Part shown: one piece after another, positions 16,166 through 25,609 of the stretch
How the letters are laid out: each line of letters starts with the position of its first letter
Numbering within the stretch: the stretch's first letter is position 1
Source: Oscheius onirici
Lineage: Eukaryota; Nematoda; Chromadorea; Rhabditida; Rhabditidae
DNA: 64,000 nucleotides
Assembly (NCBI GenBank): GCA_932521025.1
Contig: OW051470.1
Location: 8,232,501 to 8,296,500 of the forward strand
Direction: 5' to 3'
Translations under genes and position numbers: made by a program
The notes under the pieces: generated by a model
Told to the model about the DNA's origin: nothing
What the model saw: the letters and a program-made list of their open reading frames with translations, nothing else
The model's database searches: none

Positions 16166-16940
16166 CTGATAATCCAGTTTGTCATACTTCCAGATCTCCG
16201 AACCAATTGTGTCAGAACAGAAAATTCGACTGCTCAAGTCAGAAGATTGTCGAGATGGAACTGTTCTGAAAACTGGGCGTCAAAAACAGAGTGAAGAGCT
16301 GTCTCACCTTGTAGAATTATGTCTTCCTCAATTTGTTCGGAAAGGAAGTCCATCTATTCAGTAGTAGGTTCAGAAGGAGCTCGTTCACAGGAAGAAAGAC
16401 GTGTCAATTTCCAATACAGACATCAGACTCGGTTCCTGAAAATGAAAGAAAGAGAACAACGAAAAAGATAGAGATCTGATGCCTGTCAGTGACTGTCAAC
16501 AATAGTTTTTTTAGCGCGAAGAAGAGAACTATCAGTCTTCCCTAATGGTCCAAGGGTCTCCAAGAACTACCAAACACCGCTGTGGATTCAAGAAGGTGCC
16601 CAAAGAACCAGGGAGAACTGAGCATGGCATACCATCCTTCGACGGCTGTCAGTCGTGGCGGATTCACAACTGAATGTCATTTTGCCGTCTCTTTGTCAAA
16701 AGAACGCAAGTATCTGTGGCGCTACTGCTCGCACCGTCAATTGTCTGTGTCGTATATTTTGTCATGATAGAAAACGTAGAAAGACCTGACCTGGTAGAGA
16801 AAGTAGAGGCAGTCATCAGCACAGGAGACGTCGTCGAGTTAGGATAAATCTAGAGACTTCTGCTTTTCTGAGTTTAAAGTTGACAAGTAGTCTTTTAGTT
16901 TAGTTTTGACAAGTCGGTAACGCGCGCTTTTGAAAGCTTG
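16166..16940 (-). repeat. Right arm (775 bp) of a large palindrome
   Basis: Inverted copy of 14628-15402. The inner boundary is CTGATAATCCAGTTTGTCAT and the outer boundary is CGCGCGCTTTTGAAAGCTTG. Immediately outside starts another inverted-repeat element (16,941 onward). The flanks share only TGCA, so a target duplication is not proved. Confidence 0.92.
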
Positions 16941-17274
16941 CATTGTCTTCAATGAGTACCGAGGCCGCTAAGTTATGGTCTCACTTGCAGACAGACCAAT
17001 GACCCTTTTGGTCACGGAATCTGACTTTTTTGGTTCACTGATATGCTCATTGTAACTAACCCAAAGCAGATTGTTTGGCTAAATGTTGTACAAGTAAGAA
17101 ACATAAAAGTGAAAAAAGTCATATTCCGGGATCAAAAGGGTCATTGGTGTGTTTGCAAATGAGACCATATCTTTGCGGCCTCAGTACTCATCGAAGAAAA
17201 CGATTATCCGTTTTGGCATGTTCTGCGACTATTTAGATCAGATAAAGGGCTTTCCAACCCATTTTGAAAAATAG
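16941..17274. repeat. Dispersed inverted-repeat element, copy 1
   Basis: TGTCTTCAATGAGTACCGAG at the left and its diverged complement near 17,150-17,205 form terminal inverted repeats of about 80 bp around a short interior. About 240 bp (17,030-17,272) is near-identical to 26,733-26,971. That match runs past the right TIR, so the mobilised unit is larger than the palindrome. Confidence 0.6.
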
Positions 17275-17384
17275 AAGGCTTGAAAATGGACACAGATTCA
17301 ATTTCATAGCACTGACGTGTTCTTATCTGTCCTTCTATATCCCATTTTTTGTCCAAAATGCTCATTCAATTTCTTCCAGAAAAA

Positions 17385-17612
17385 ATGAGCAAGCACTCTC
17401 ACGGCCACAAACACCACAACAACGCTCAGCCAAAAGCGCCGGAGCCTGAGGAGAAGCCCAGCCGCGGCTTGTTCGGATTCATATTTTCATGTAATTTCCT
17501 TGCTTCATCGTGAAAACACAATACTTTAGAGATAAGATTCTTCCTCCGTTGGTCCCTAATTGCCGGAGTATGCTTCGCCCTATGCGCAACAGTAGCCTTA
17601 TCTTTGGACAAA
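17385..17612 (+). CDS. Small His-rich gene with a hydrophobic segment; reading frame uncertain
   Basis: After a good acceptor (TTTCTTCCAG) the ATG at 17385 opens a His-rich, charged exon (MSKHSHGHKHHNNAQ...) ending FGFIFS at a GT donor (17491). A 39-nt intron would end at TTTAG (17529). The next exon in one frame encodes a convincing transmembrane helix (RWSLIAGVCFALCATVALSL), but joining at that acceptor creates TAG at the junction. Using the AG two bases later avoids the stop but loses the helix. So this is a genuine small gene with an unusual splice, a pseudogene, or a sequence error. I do not recognise the family. The second exon ends at a GTAAG donor, so more exons may follow; the exon at 28,490 is phase-compatible. 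Confidence 0.35.
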
Positions 17613-17680
17613 CAAAGTAAGTAGCAAGTTTTTTTTTTGATTTTTTTGAATAACGTAGGAAATATACACTAAATATATCA

Positions 17681-20600
17681 CTAGTTGTTGAGCTGGTTCT
17701 GTTTAAGACAGATATCAGACTGGCTGAAGTAGAGTGTCATGAAAAAGTCTCTTAGATTGGTGTTGTCTCTACAAATATAATCGGTTGGATATGCATGAAT
17801 AAAAACTGACTTTTTCCACATCTTGTAAGGATAGCAGCGACGATGGCAGGTGTGGCAGCAGTAGCTTTTGTTGGCTAGAACTGAGCAAGAGCTAAAATGT
17901 GAAATGCAGGTACAAAAGCAAAAAAACTCTTACGTCCAGCGTCTTCCACACTCGCATTTGAACTGACCGTTGCTGACACGCTCTCCTTGGTAAGGAGATA
18001 GAGGGTTTTCTTCTCGCAGTGGGCAAGATTGGATAAAATGACCTGGCTCGTAGCATCTATGGCAGCGGTAAGATGGATGCGGGGGGCGACGGTACTTTCT
18101 GATTTCCTCGCTAAGCTGAAAAATAATTTCAAGTATTTATGAAAAGTGGTTGCAAACCTGGCTTTCGATAGAGACGTATACGTGATCGCAAACCAAAGTG
18201 TCGTCGCCGTGGGCATCTTTGTGATTCTAACAATAAGAGAATTTTTTCATAGGTGAAGATACAAAAAGAGAACAAAAAAGTTGAGGAAATATTTCAAAAT
18301 ATCCGAAAAAGCAGAAATACGAGCAAACACAATTTACTTAGCAGAAAAGCTGACACTGGAAAAGTACTATTAGGGAGCGCGGAATGTATTTTGATGTCGC
18401 CCATAACTCCTTCTAGAAAAATGGATATCAACTGATGTTTTTTTTTCAAAAAAATAGGTCTCGACCAGAGATGTGCGGGAATGTTCCAAAAACGCTGATT
18501 TTCGTCGGGTTTTCGTTATGCAACTAATTTTCGCGCTGATTTTTAACAAGCTAATAGTCAAAAGGGCAGTTCTAAGCCGCTGACGGAAAAAATCCCATAT
18601 TTACCCCAATTTGGACAAAAAAGTCAGTCCTTCCTTTGTTTTTACTGACCAAAAACTCTAAAATCATGAGCGAGAATAATGAAAATTCCCGCGGGAATGT
18701 ACGGGAATTTTACTGTCTAAAAATTATTCCCGCGGGAATTTCATTCCCGCACATCTCTGGTCCCGACACGCAATTAATAGGCTGTATGGAAGACTTGGAT
18801 AGGTAGACATGGCTGACGGGCCGGGTCGGGCTTGGGCCTGAAAGTTGAGGCCCGGGCCGGGCCTGAAAAGTCTGGCCCGCAGGGAAATTTTGGAAAAGGG
18901 GTGTTTTTTGACCAAAATCTGCATTTTTTCGTCATTTTCAGTAAAAAAAAGTTCAACAAAATATAACAATATTATTATTCATTGATTTAGTTCTAGAATG
19001 CGCTATAATATGACCACCAGCCGGCTTCGCCACCTGTCGGCGGCTTTTATTGCTTGTGTTTTCTTCTTTACTTCTGATCTCTTCCCCAGTCCACCGATCT
19101 CTTCTGACCCCTTCCCCCCGTCAACCGATTTCTTCTGATCCCTTCCCCAGTCAACCGATCTCTTCTGATCCTGCCATGTCTTCTTCCTTCTCTAAACAGT
19201 CGGACCTTTTTCATTCTTTCCCAGTGTTCTCATCCCCCTCCTAAAAACCGCTACGAATTCTCGTATTTTCTGGCCATACGATCCCTCTCTGATCTTATAT
19301 AGATCATCCGGTCCCTTCTTATCCCCTAGCGGTTACCCTGACTCGATTTCCGACTCAAACCAATTTAGCAAAAATATTTGGCGAGGAGAGGAGTCGAACC
19401 CGGGTCGTCTGGGTGAAGACGGCGACTCTTAACAATACACCAAAATTTCGTGGTCATGGACAAACAAACATCCAAACAGAGTCCACGACAGACACCATTG
19501 CGCTTTAGATAGTTTAGATCTTCATTTTTGGTCCGATCCCGGTCCGACGGCCAAGTCTGGGGACCGGGCCTGGAATCTCCGGCCCGGAGCCATGTCTATG
19601 GATCAGAGATGTGCGGAAATTTTGTCTGCAAAAGTGCGTAAAGCTTACGTCATGTCGTTTTTCACGTGTTTTTCTCAATTTTTTTCGGGTTTCGTATTTT
19701 TCCTCGATAAACACAGCTCAAATACACCTGCAAAAATATAAACAGAATAAAAAAAGGTTTATACAGAGAGAGAAACTCTTTCCGTGAAACAAATTTCCGC
19801 GGAAAAACGTTCACGGAAATGCCTTTTTCTCTCTGTAAAAGCATTTTTTTAATCTGTTTTTATTTTTTGCAAGTGTATTCGGGCTGTATTCATCGAGAAA
19901 AATAGAAACGGGAGAAAACAACGCAAAAAATGACGATACGTAATCGTTACGCACTTTTGCAGACAAAATTTCCGCACATCTCTGATAGGTATATTACTGT
20001 CTGAGTACAGTCAACAGTTTAAGTTTTGACAAAAGCATGATTTTGTTCATAACTCCTCAGATAGACATGGCTGATGGGCCGGGCTTGGGCCTGAAAGTTG
20101 AGGCCCGGCCCGGGTTTTTTCAGGCCCGTCAGCGCTATAATATGACCATCTTCATTTTTGGTCCGATTCCGGTCCGACGGCCAAGTATAGGGACCGGGCC
20201 GAGGCGGGCCGGCCCGGAGCCAGGAGTCTATCCTCAGAGTTGCATCTTACGAAAAAATTGTCAACTAGTTAAAATTTCAGCTAACATGGTTTGTAACGCC
20301 CTTCCAGGGCTAATGTTGGAAGTGGTTGTCTTCCCTTCTACTTCGCTCTGTCACAGAGTCCATAGTTGCCCTTCCCTTCTTTCCTTGTCACTCCTTCTCC
20401 AGTCACTCTCCCTGTTCCTCCAAAGAAACTACCGAAATTGTATTAGAGCCCGCTCCTTCCCAAGCTTAATTTCAAAATGTAGGACCTGAACGGGTCGCCC
20501 GTTCCTAGCTTTAGAAAGAAACTACCAAAGTTCTAAGAGCACTTCGCGCACTTGCTTTTCCTGTCACGACTTGTTAAAAACTAATTTGCGCACAAAGCTC

Positions 20601-22797
20601 CTCTCCTTATCTTCAATTAGAGCTTCAGACACAGACACACACACAGACTCGAGAGCAATTTAAAGTGGATTGTAAGAATAACGAACATTTCGCTTTTTTG
20701 AAAAACGATTTTCGACTTTGGGATCACCCCTAAACTGAAAATGGCAAAATATCAGCTCAAACGGTTCAATAATTTTCTCTAAAAATCAAATTCGGTACAT
20801 TCGGTACTTCTTGAACTGTTTACTGTACTCATATACATAGACAGAAGATTAGATGATTTCCATTTTTCTGCTCAGATATATTGCGCGCGTTTGATTTTCT
20901 GGCTCATATATACCCATCGGAGATCTCATGCAAAGAAGCAAGGAGTACAACTTTCCACTGTACATTGGGTTCATAGATTATGCAAAAGCTTTGATACCGT
21001 CGAAAGAGCAGCCTTATGGATGTCACTCTCCGACCAAGGAATACCACTGATCAATGTGAAGAAGTCTAATGTGATGACGAACAGACAAGAACTACCTATT
21101 CTCATCAACGACAAAATGGTTCTGTACTGCGCGGACTTCGTCTTCCTTGGATCGAGGTTGTCTTTCGATGGTAACGCTTCACTTGAAGTCAACCGCAGAG
21201 TCAGAGCAACTTGGGCCTCCTTCAACAGATTCCATCAAATTTTCACCAGCCCAAGAATCCCGATGAGATACAAACGCAAGCTGTATACTCAATGTGTTGA
21301 ACCGGCTCTTCTCTACGCTGGAGAAACGTGGACATTGCGAGAAAAGGAGTTGAACAAGCTTGTAACTGCACAACGGAAGATGATGAGATGAATGGTGGGA
21401 GTTACGCTCCTAGATCGACGAACCAACGAGTGGCTACATGGCGCTGTCAAGTTGCAAGATGTCAGAGTCAGCTGGATCACAAAGAAATGGAATTGGGCCC
21501 GGAAGATTGCTAGTATGGAGGATGGTCGTTAGACAAAAATTGTAAGTGAATGGAGGCCGTGGAACATGTACAGAACAGCTGGGAGACCAAGAGCCAGGTG
21601 GAAAGACGATATTACGACAAGATGTGGCGAAAACTGGATGGGCGTTGCGGTCAGGTCTCCCGAACTCTTTAGAAGAAGTATGATGCGACATATCGGAATG
21701 ATATGATTATCGTAATAAATGATGAATATACCCATCCCCCCGAGGTCGGTAAATTGGTAGTAGCATGCTATGAAGATAAAGCGTTCTGATCAGCGAGTAA
21801 TACCTGACCCCGAGTCAATAGAAATTCCTGCTCTTGAGTCAGACTTGGCACCTGTCCAGATTATAGAACGTAAGCCTGATTTCTCTGGCCCCTTAGATTA
21901 GACCCGCACGCAATTGAGCTTGCTCTGGCGTTGATTACGGGGTAAACTTTTATATACCCAAAGTATCAGCCAATTTGATTGAATCATCTGGTTTTGCGGA
22001 TCGATTTACTCATGGAAGTTTTGATATCTTTTAATGTAACAAGTTGTGGGGGGCTAAGTGACTTAGTTTTGTCCTTTTCAAAACAGATAACAGTTAACAG
22101 TTTGCTGTTTGATAACGCTCCAGATCAATTAATAGGTAAGAGTAGCTTAAATACTGTACACGAAGCAAAAAACAATCTAAGAGAGTACAGAGACAGATCT
22201 CTGTTCCTCTGTAACTCTGTCCCTCTCTGTCCTTCTGTCTCTCTCTCTCTCCCTCTCTGCACTTCTGTCTTTCTGTTCCTCTGTCCCTCTTTCTCGTATC
22301 CCCGTCCGTGCTCCTGTTCTCCCCTATCCCTGTTCTCCAGTTGTGGTATCACTCCGTTGGAGCTAAAGTTATAGTAGAAACCCCTTTGAGCGCACAAATT
22401 GCTCCATTTTGATTGCCAATTGAAGCTTCCGACAGACACACACACACAGATCTGGGAGCAATTTAAAATGGATTTGACCATAACTCCGTCATAAAGCAAA
22501 CTCCCGGCTTCTCAATACCCTTCTTCCATCCATTCTATTAAAGTTCGAACGTGTCTGCCTGTCCGTGTGAAGCCTCGGTTTGGGCAAAGTGCTGCGGCGG
22601 GATCGAACCCGTGACGCTCGCGGCACTTGGACATGGGTGTAAGTTGAAAAATTGCAGCGCAACTGCATGTCTAGCCCCATCGTCACTCTTGCAATTAAAA
22701 AAAATACTTTGCATAGCAAAAGGTAAAAACTAACCTCTACAGAGTCTCCACTGTCGTCTTCTCCGAGCAGCTGATTGAGAAATTTTTGAATGTCCAT
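17681..22797 (-). CDS. ZCCHC24-like zinc-knuckle / 3CxxC zinc-finger protein
   Basis: Exons 18158-18226, 17934-18115 and 17681-17891 join in phase. The core has a CCHC knuckle (YRCHRCYEPGHFIQSCPL), the linker LSPYQGE, then GQFKCECGRRWTS...ANKSYCCHTCH..CYPYK, matching the order in vertebrate ZCCHC24 (knuckle, LTPYQGKK, 3CxxC finger, YPHK). Such proteins are presumed RNA-binding. A 21-codon exon at 22735-22797 (MDIQKFLNQLLGEDDSGDSV) lies after a bare acceptor on the same strand in matching phase and is probably exon 1. That would make a 4.5-kb intron filled with transposons. The last Cys pair expected near the C-terminus is not visible, so the 3' end is uncertain. Exon 1 assignment is inference; the zinc-finger exons are secure. 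Confidence 0.7.
18466..18759. mobile_element. hAT-type MITE, AGAGATGTGCGGG family
   Basis: Ends are CAGAGATGTGCGGGAATG and its reverse complement. The flanking 8-mers GTCTCGAC (18458-18465) and GTCCCGAC (18760-18767) differ at one base, consistent with an aged 8-bp target duplication. Non-coding, 294 bp, inside the ZCCHC24-like intron. Confidence 0.82.
18804..19598. mobile_element. GC-ended hAT-type element (about 795 bp)
   Basis: It starts TAGACATGGCTGACGGGCC and ends GGCCCGGAGCCATGTCTA. The left 8-mer TGGATAGG (18796-18803) is restored on the right side if the MITE at 19604-19984 is removed (TGGAT + AGG), giving an exact 8-bp duplication. The interior includes a CT-rich repeated stretch (19,050-19,250) and a tRNA-like segment (19,390-19,455). 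No transposase is seen. Confidence 0.75.
19390..19455 (-). repeat. tRNA-like segment inside the 18.8-19.6 kb element
   Basis: The minus strand reads through a good B box (GGGTTCGACTCC) and an A-box-like TGTATTGTTAAGAG at tRNA spacing. It may be a tRNA relic or SINE carried within the hAT-type element. Confidence 0.4.
19604..19984. mobile_element. Palindromic MITE nested in the target duplication of its neighbour
   Basis: Termini CAGAGATGTGCGGAAATTTT and complement extend inward with further inverted repeats (GCAAAAGTGCGTAA and others), so almost the whole 381 bp can fold. It splits the right TGGATAGG duplication of the 18804-19598 element, leaving only AT on both sides. It is therefore the younger insertion. 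A half copy lies at about 29,985-30,136. Confidence 0.75.
20062..20230. mobile_element. Short copy of the TAGACATGGC hAT-type family with exact 8-bp TSD
   Basis: A 169-bp deletion derivative of the 18804-19598 element, sharing both ends. It is flanked by identical TCCTCAGA at 20054-20061 and 20231-20238. Confidence 0.85.
20269..20672. repeat. Dispersed repeat family A, copy 1
   Basis: It begins near TAACGCCCTTCCAGGGCTAA and ends with the block CAGACACACACACAGAC...GAGCAATTTAAAGTGGAT. The same beginning, GGGTCGCCCGTTCCTAGCTT middle and end recur at 25,610-26,701 (two opposed units), and parts recur at 22,350-22,480, 29,650-29,690 and 56,695-57,010. Mechanism unknown. Confidence 0.65.
20900..21965 (+). 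mobile_element. Non-LTR retrotransposon relic (RTE-like) with its 3' UTR
   Basis: Translated pieces show reverse-transcriptase motif FIDYAKA-FDTV interrupted by a one-base frameshift, and then a jump from the MSLSDQGIP region to a C-terminal LGSRLSFDGNASLEVNRRV region. The catalytic YADD block is therefore deleted. Downstream pieces (ALLYAGETW, ARKIASMEDGR, TAGRPRARWKDDI) match the C-terminus of RTE/BovB-like elements, with further stops. The sequence from about 21,738 to 21,957 is the 3' end and is shared with the SINE at 50821-51078, except for about 48 bp (see findings). It lies on the plus strand, opposite to the ZCCHC24-like gene. Confidence 0.82.
22180..22335 (+). repeat. CT-rich low-complexity tract
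   Basis: Degenerate CTCTGTCCCTCTGT repeats. The long frames on both strands here are compositional. Confidence 0.7.
22595..22645 (-). repeat. tRNA-like B-box segment
   Basis: The minus strand has GGGTTCGATCCC within a pairing stem, in a context like the other tRNA-like pieces. Not a complete tRNA. It lies just inside the putative first intron of the ZCCHC24-like gene. Confidence 0.35.
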
Positions 22798-23112
22798 GAT
22801 CTGGAACACACCAAAATTGTTAGCAATTGTCATGGGAACACTGAGAAGAAATATATGGTTAGAGACTGTTCTTAGAAGTTATTTCTAAGAAAAGTGTCAA
22901 AGGTTACCGTGACTTTTCTAAGAAAGATTTTTGTAACGAAAAATATTATATAGAGAAAGTTAGTGTCAACAATTTCGACCGCTACGTTTCTTAGAAAATT
23001 ATATTAAAAAAAGTCCCTGACTCGAAAAGAAACGAATAGGATTTTAAAAATCCTAAAAATGTGAGAGCGGATAATCGTTGTGGGACCAAATGTTCGAGTT
23101 CGTCGAATTTTT
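22798..23112. other. Interval upstream of the putative ZCCHC24-like exon 1
   Basis: CTGGAAC at 22801-22807 is the reverse of a TTCCAG acceptor just before the minus-strand ATG at 22797, so a trans-splice site is likely. Short inverted words (TTTCTTAGAA and similar) occur around 22,860-23,000. Nothing else recognised. Confidence 0.35.
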
Positions 23113-24482
23113 GGGACAGCCCCAAAATGCGGAAAACCACTTTGAAAATGATCCATTCCGCGCGAAACCAAAAATCAGTTCGCTACAGTTTGAACGCGGC
23201 CAATTTGAACGTCGCCATTCTGGAGGTGCGACATTTTGCACGACGTTTGAACGTAATCACGTATTTTCTATTCCGCAATTACCGTTTCCCTAAAATATTC
23301 GTCATTTTTTCTTTTTTTTTTAGAATTTCTTCCATTTTTGCCTAGTTTTTCCGTATTTTCTTTACTTTATTGTGCTATTGCTTTGTAAAAACATTTTCGC
23401 ATACTATAACGGTCATTTTAGAGCCCGTCAAGTTAAAATCATGCCCTAGAAGTCGAGCACCAGCCGGAGAACCTAAAACGGAGGAGGAGAAAAACGAAGG
23501 ACGTCGACAACTATCTCATACGACTTCTTCGACACAACGGGAACAAATCATACGTCTACGAACACTTTTACAAGTTAGTTTTTCGATTTATCGTAATTAT
23601 TTTTTATTCTTTCAGACGTAAACTGTTCTGTACAAGTGCAGACTTGTAAAAACTACCGGTAAGACGACAGAATGCCTCCGGTATCACGGCAACGACCCAA
23701 GCAGGTAAAGTTATTTTCAAATGGTCTGACTCAACATTCAGGCTTCAAGCGAAAAACAAGGACCAGACTGGCCGAGGATGTCGTCATTCTCAATCGAGCG
23801 GTGTCGAAACCGTGGAAGAAGAAACCGCAAGGACAAATAGCTGTTGAAGCATGGTACAAGCCATTAAAAGTAAGTTATTTCTGTGTTTTTTTTCACTCAT
23901 CGAAAGACATTAGAAAAACAGGCGAACACAATTGGCCTCTTACTGCGCGAGTTTCCTGTCGAAAAGGTATGACTTTGTTCTTCTCTACAACAACCATCCT
24001 AGGTGAAAGAGAACTTCAACACAGTTTCAACATTCATTTCCGAGTCTTAGCACTAAAATTGTACTTATAGGTGATTCAATAACCTTTGCTAAGAGAATTA
24101 CTTGTTCTTGTCCAAGATTTACTGCTACAAATTGATTTTTATCAAGAAAGTTTAATTTATCCAGTTTTTACTCACCCAGAGGAGCCGGAAAGTTGATCAA
24201 CGCGATGGCATATGTCCGTTTCTTGTCCCATTTATTGTTTTCGTCATAAAAACGGGAAAAAAGACCGAAAAAATAGCTAAAAACCATAAAAAGGAGTATA
24301 TTTTAGGGAAGCGGTAATTTCGGAATAGAAAATACGTGATTACGTAAAAACGTCGTGCAAAATGTCGCACCTCCAGAATGGCGACGTTCAAACTGGCCGC
24401 GCTCAAAATGGATGGCGCCAAAGTGGGACGATTTCAAAGTGGTTTAGCACAAAGTGGCTTTCCGCATTTTGGGGCTGTCCCC
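23113..24482. mobile_element. Long-TIR element with coding-like interior
   Basis: About 190-bp inverted arms, 23113-23302 and about 24296-24482, start GGGACAGCCCCAAAATGCGG and run inward through shared blocks such as TGCGACATTTTGCACGACGT. Between them are plus-strand coding-like pieces. One frame at about 23,495-23,573 reads DVDNYLIRLLRHNGNKSYVY. At 23,672 an ATG opens MPPVSRQRPKQ followed by either a 31-nt intron or a Lys/Arg-rich continuation. I do not recognise the proteins. Possibly a DNA transposon that captured host sequence. Confidence 0.6.
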
Positions 24483-24868
24483 GCTTTTTTTGAGGGCGGG
24501 AATTTGAATTACAGAAAAATAGAAATATCCCACGGCGTTTTACGGCCGTTCCAAACTTTTCAAACGGAGAAATCCCGCTCAACTTTCTAACTACAGTATC
24601 CCTATAGTACTCCTACAGTAATCCTACCGTACTTTGGCACGCTTTCAAACACATTTTCATTTTTTTCGAGAAGGATTCTATCATTTCTCGCTAATTTTCA
24701 CAAGTTTTTCGATGCACCTAACAACTTTTTTGCAGATTTTTGCCCACTAAACAACTTTCGGTTCAAAGCATAGTGAAAAGGCATCTTTTGTTCAAAAGAT
24801 TTGACTTGATCACTCGGAAATATCCTATTTCGGTTAAAATACGTGAAACGACATCCAATTCGTAGAGA

Positions 24869-25289
24869 TTGAATAAAAAAAACCCTAGTATTGTTCCTGA
24901 CAAAAACAATAAGATACCAACAGCTATAGAAGACGAGCCGCCAACTCTCTCTGCTGCCATCACTCCACGGACTAGCCACTCGATACGTGAGTTAAAACCG
25001 CCTGATCAGCGAGTAATACCTGACCCCGAGTCAATAGAAATTCCTGCTCTTGACTACGTCGGACAAGAGCAGTTGGAAACTAGCGATATGCCCATTCTTC
25101 AGCGATTCCAGCAAAACTTCCCAAACTTGTGGTATCCAGAGCGAATTGAGCCATGCCAAACTGCTAAAAACGGTATCTACTCTTCGAAAAACCGTCTTGA
25201 AACAGAACAAGTGCATCATTAGACTCCGGCGAAGCATCCACCCGCTGACTGTGAGAAACAAAGCGTTGAAGTCTTTCAATATTCCCTGA
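24869..25289 (+). pseudogene. Protein-like fragment in two overlapping frames, unassigned
   Basis: From 24869 a 117-codon frame gives a Pro/Glu-rich, plausible polypeptide (VIPDPESIEIPALDYVGQEQ in the middle). The neighbouring frame from about 25,050 continues as a basic coiled-coil-like stretch (LLKTVSTLRKTVLKQ, then LRRSIHPLTVRNKALKSF). This suggests one protein broken by a frameshift near 25,100-25,200. A coiled coil after such a region occurs in some transposases, but I cannot assign it. A 52-bp piece (25002-25053) is identical to an insertion in the LINE relic. Confidence 0.35.
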
Positions 25290-25609
25290 AGAATGTTCTG
25301 TCGGCTAAAGACTCACCTTAGTCAACATGCCAACCTTTTTTCGTTGCTTTTTTCTATGTTTACAAGAAAATAAATGAGAAAAGGACTAGAATAGGAGGAA
25401 AATAAGTGCTTGGAAGGCTGAAGAAAAACATAACAAATTTAAACTTTCCGCCGGATCATTCACTGTCGACGAAAGTGGCGCGAAAAAAAAGTTGGAACGC
25501 CGTTTGGACTGAGGTAAAACGCCGTGATCCGTGTTTTCTCATTTTTTTGACGTTTTGCGCTTGTTTTTTCGACTTCTAACCATGCTTACTCGAGTCAGCG
25601 TGAAAAAAT

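Noticed and set aside
14801-16767. Two pairs of identical 61-codon frames in opposite orientation, as duplicated genes
   Set aside because: They are mirror images produced by the palindrome; no start context or family supports them.
14628-16940. Calling the palindrome a Polinton/Maverick
   Set aside because: Arm length and an AG-type end would fit, but no Polinton gene is recognisable and the flanks share only four bases.
22125-22499. 124-codon minus-strand frame rich in Arg/Glu
   Set aside because: Arises from the CT-rich low-complexity tract.
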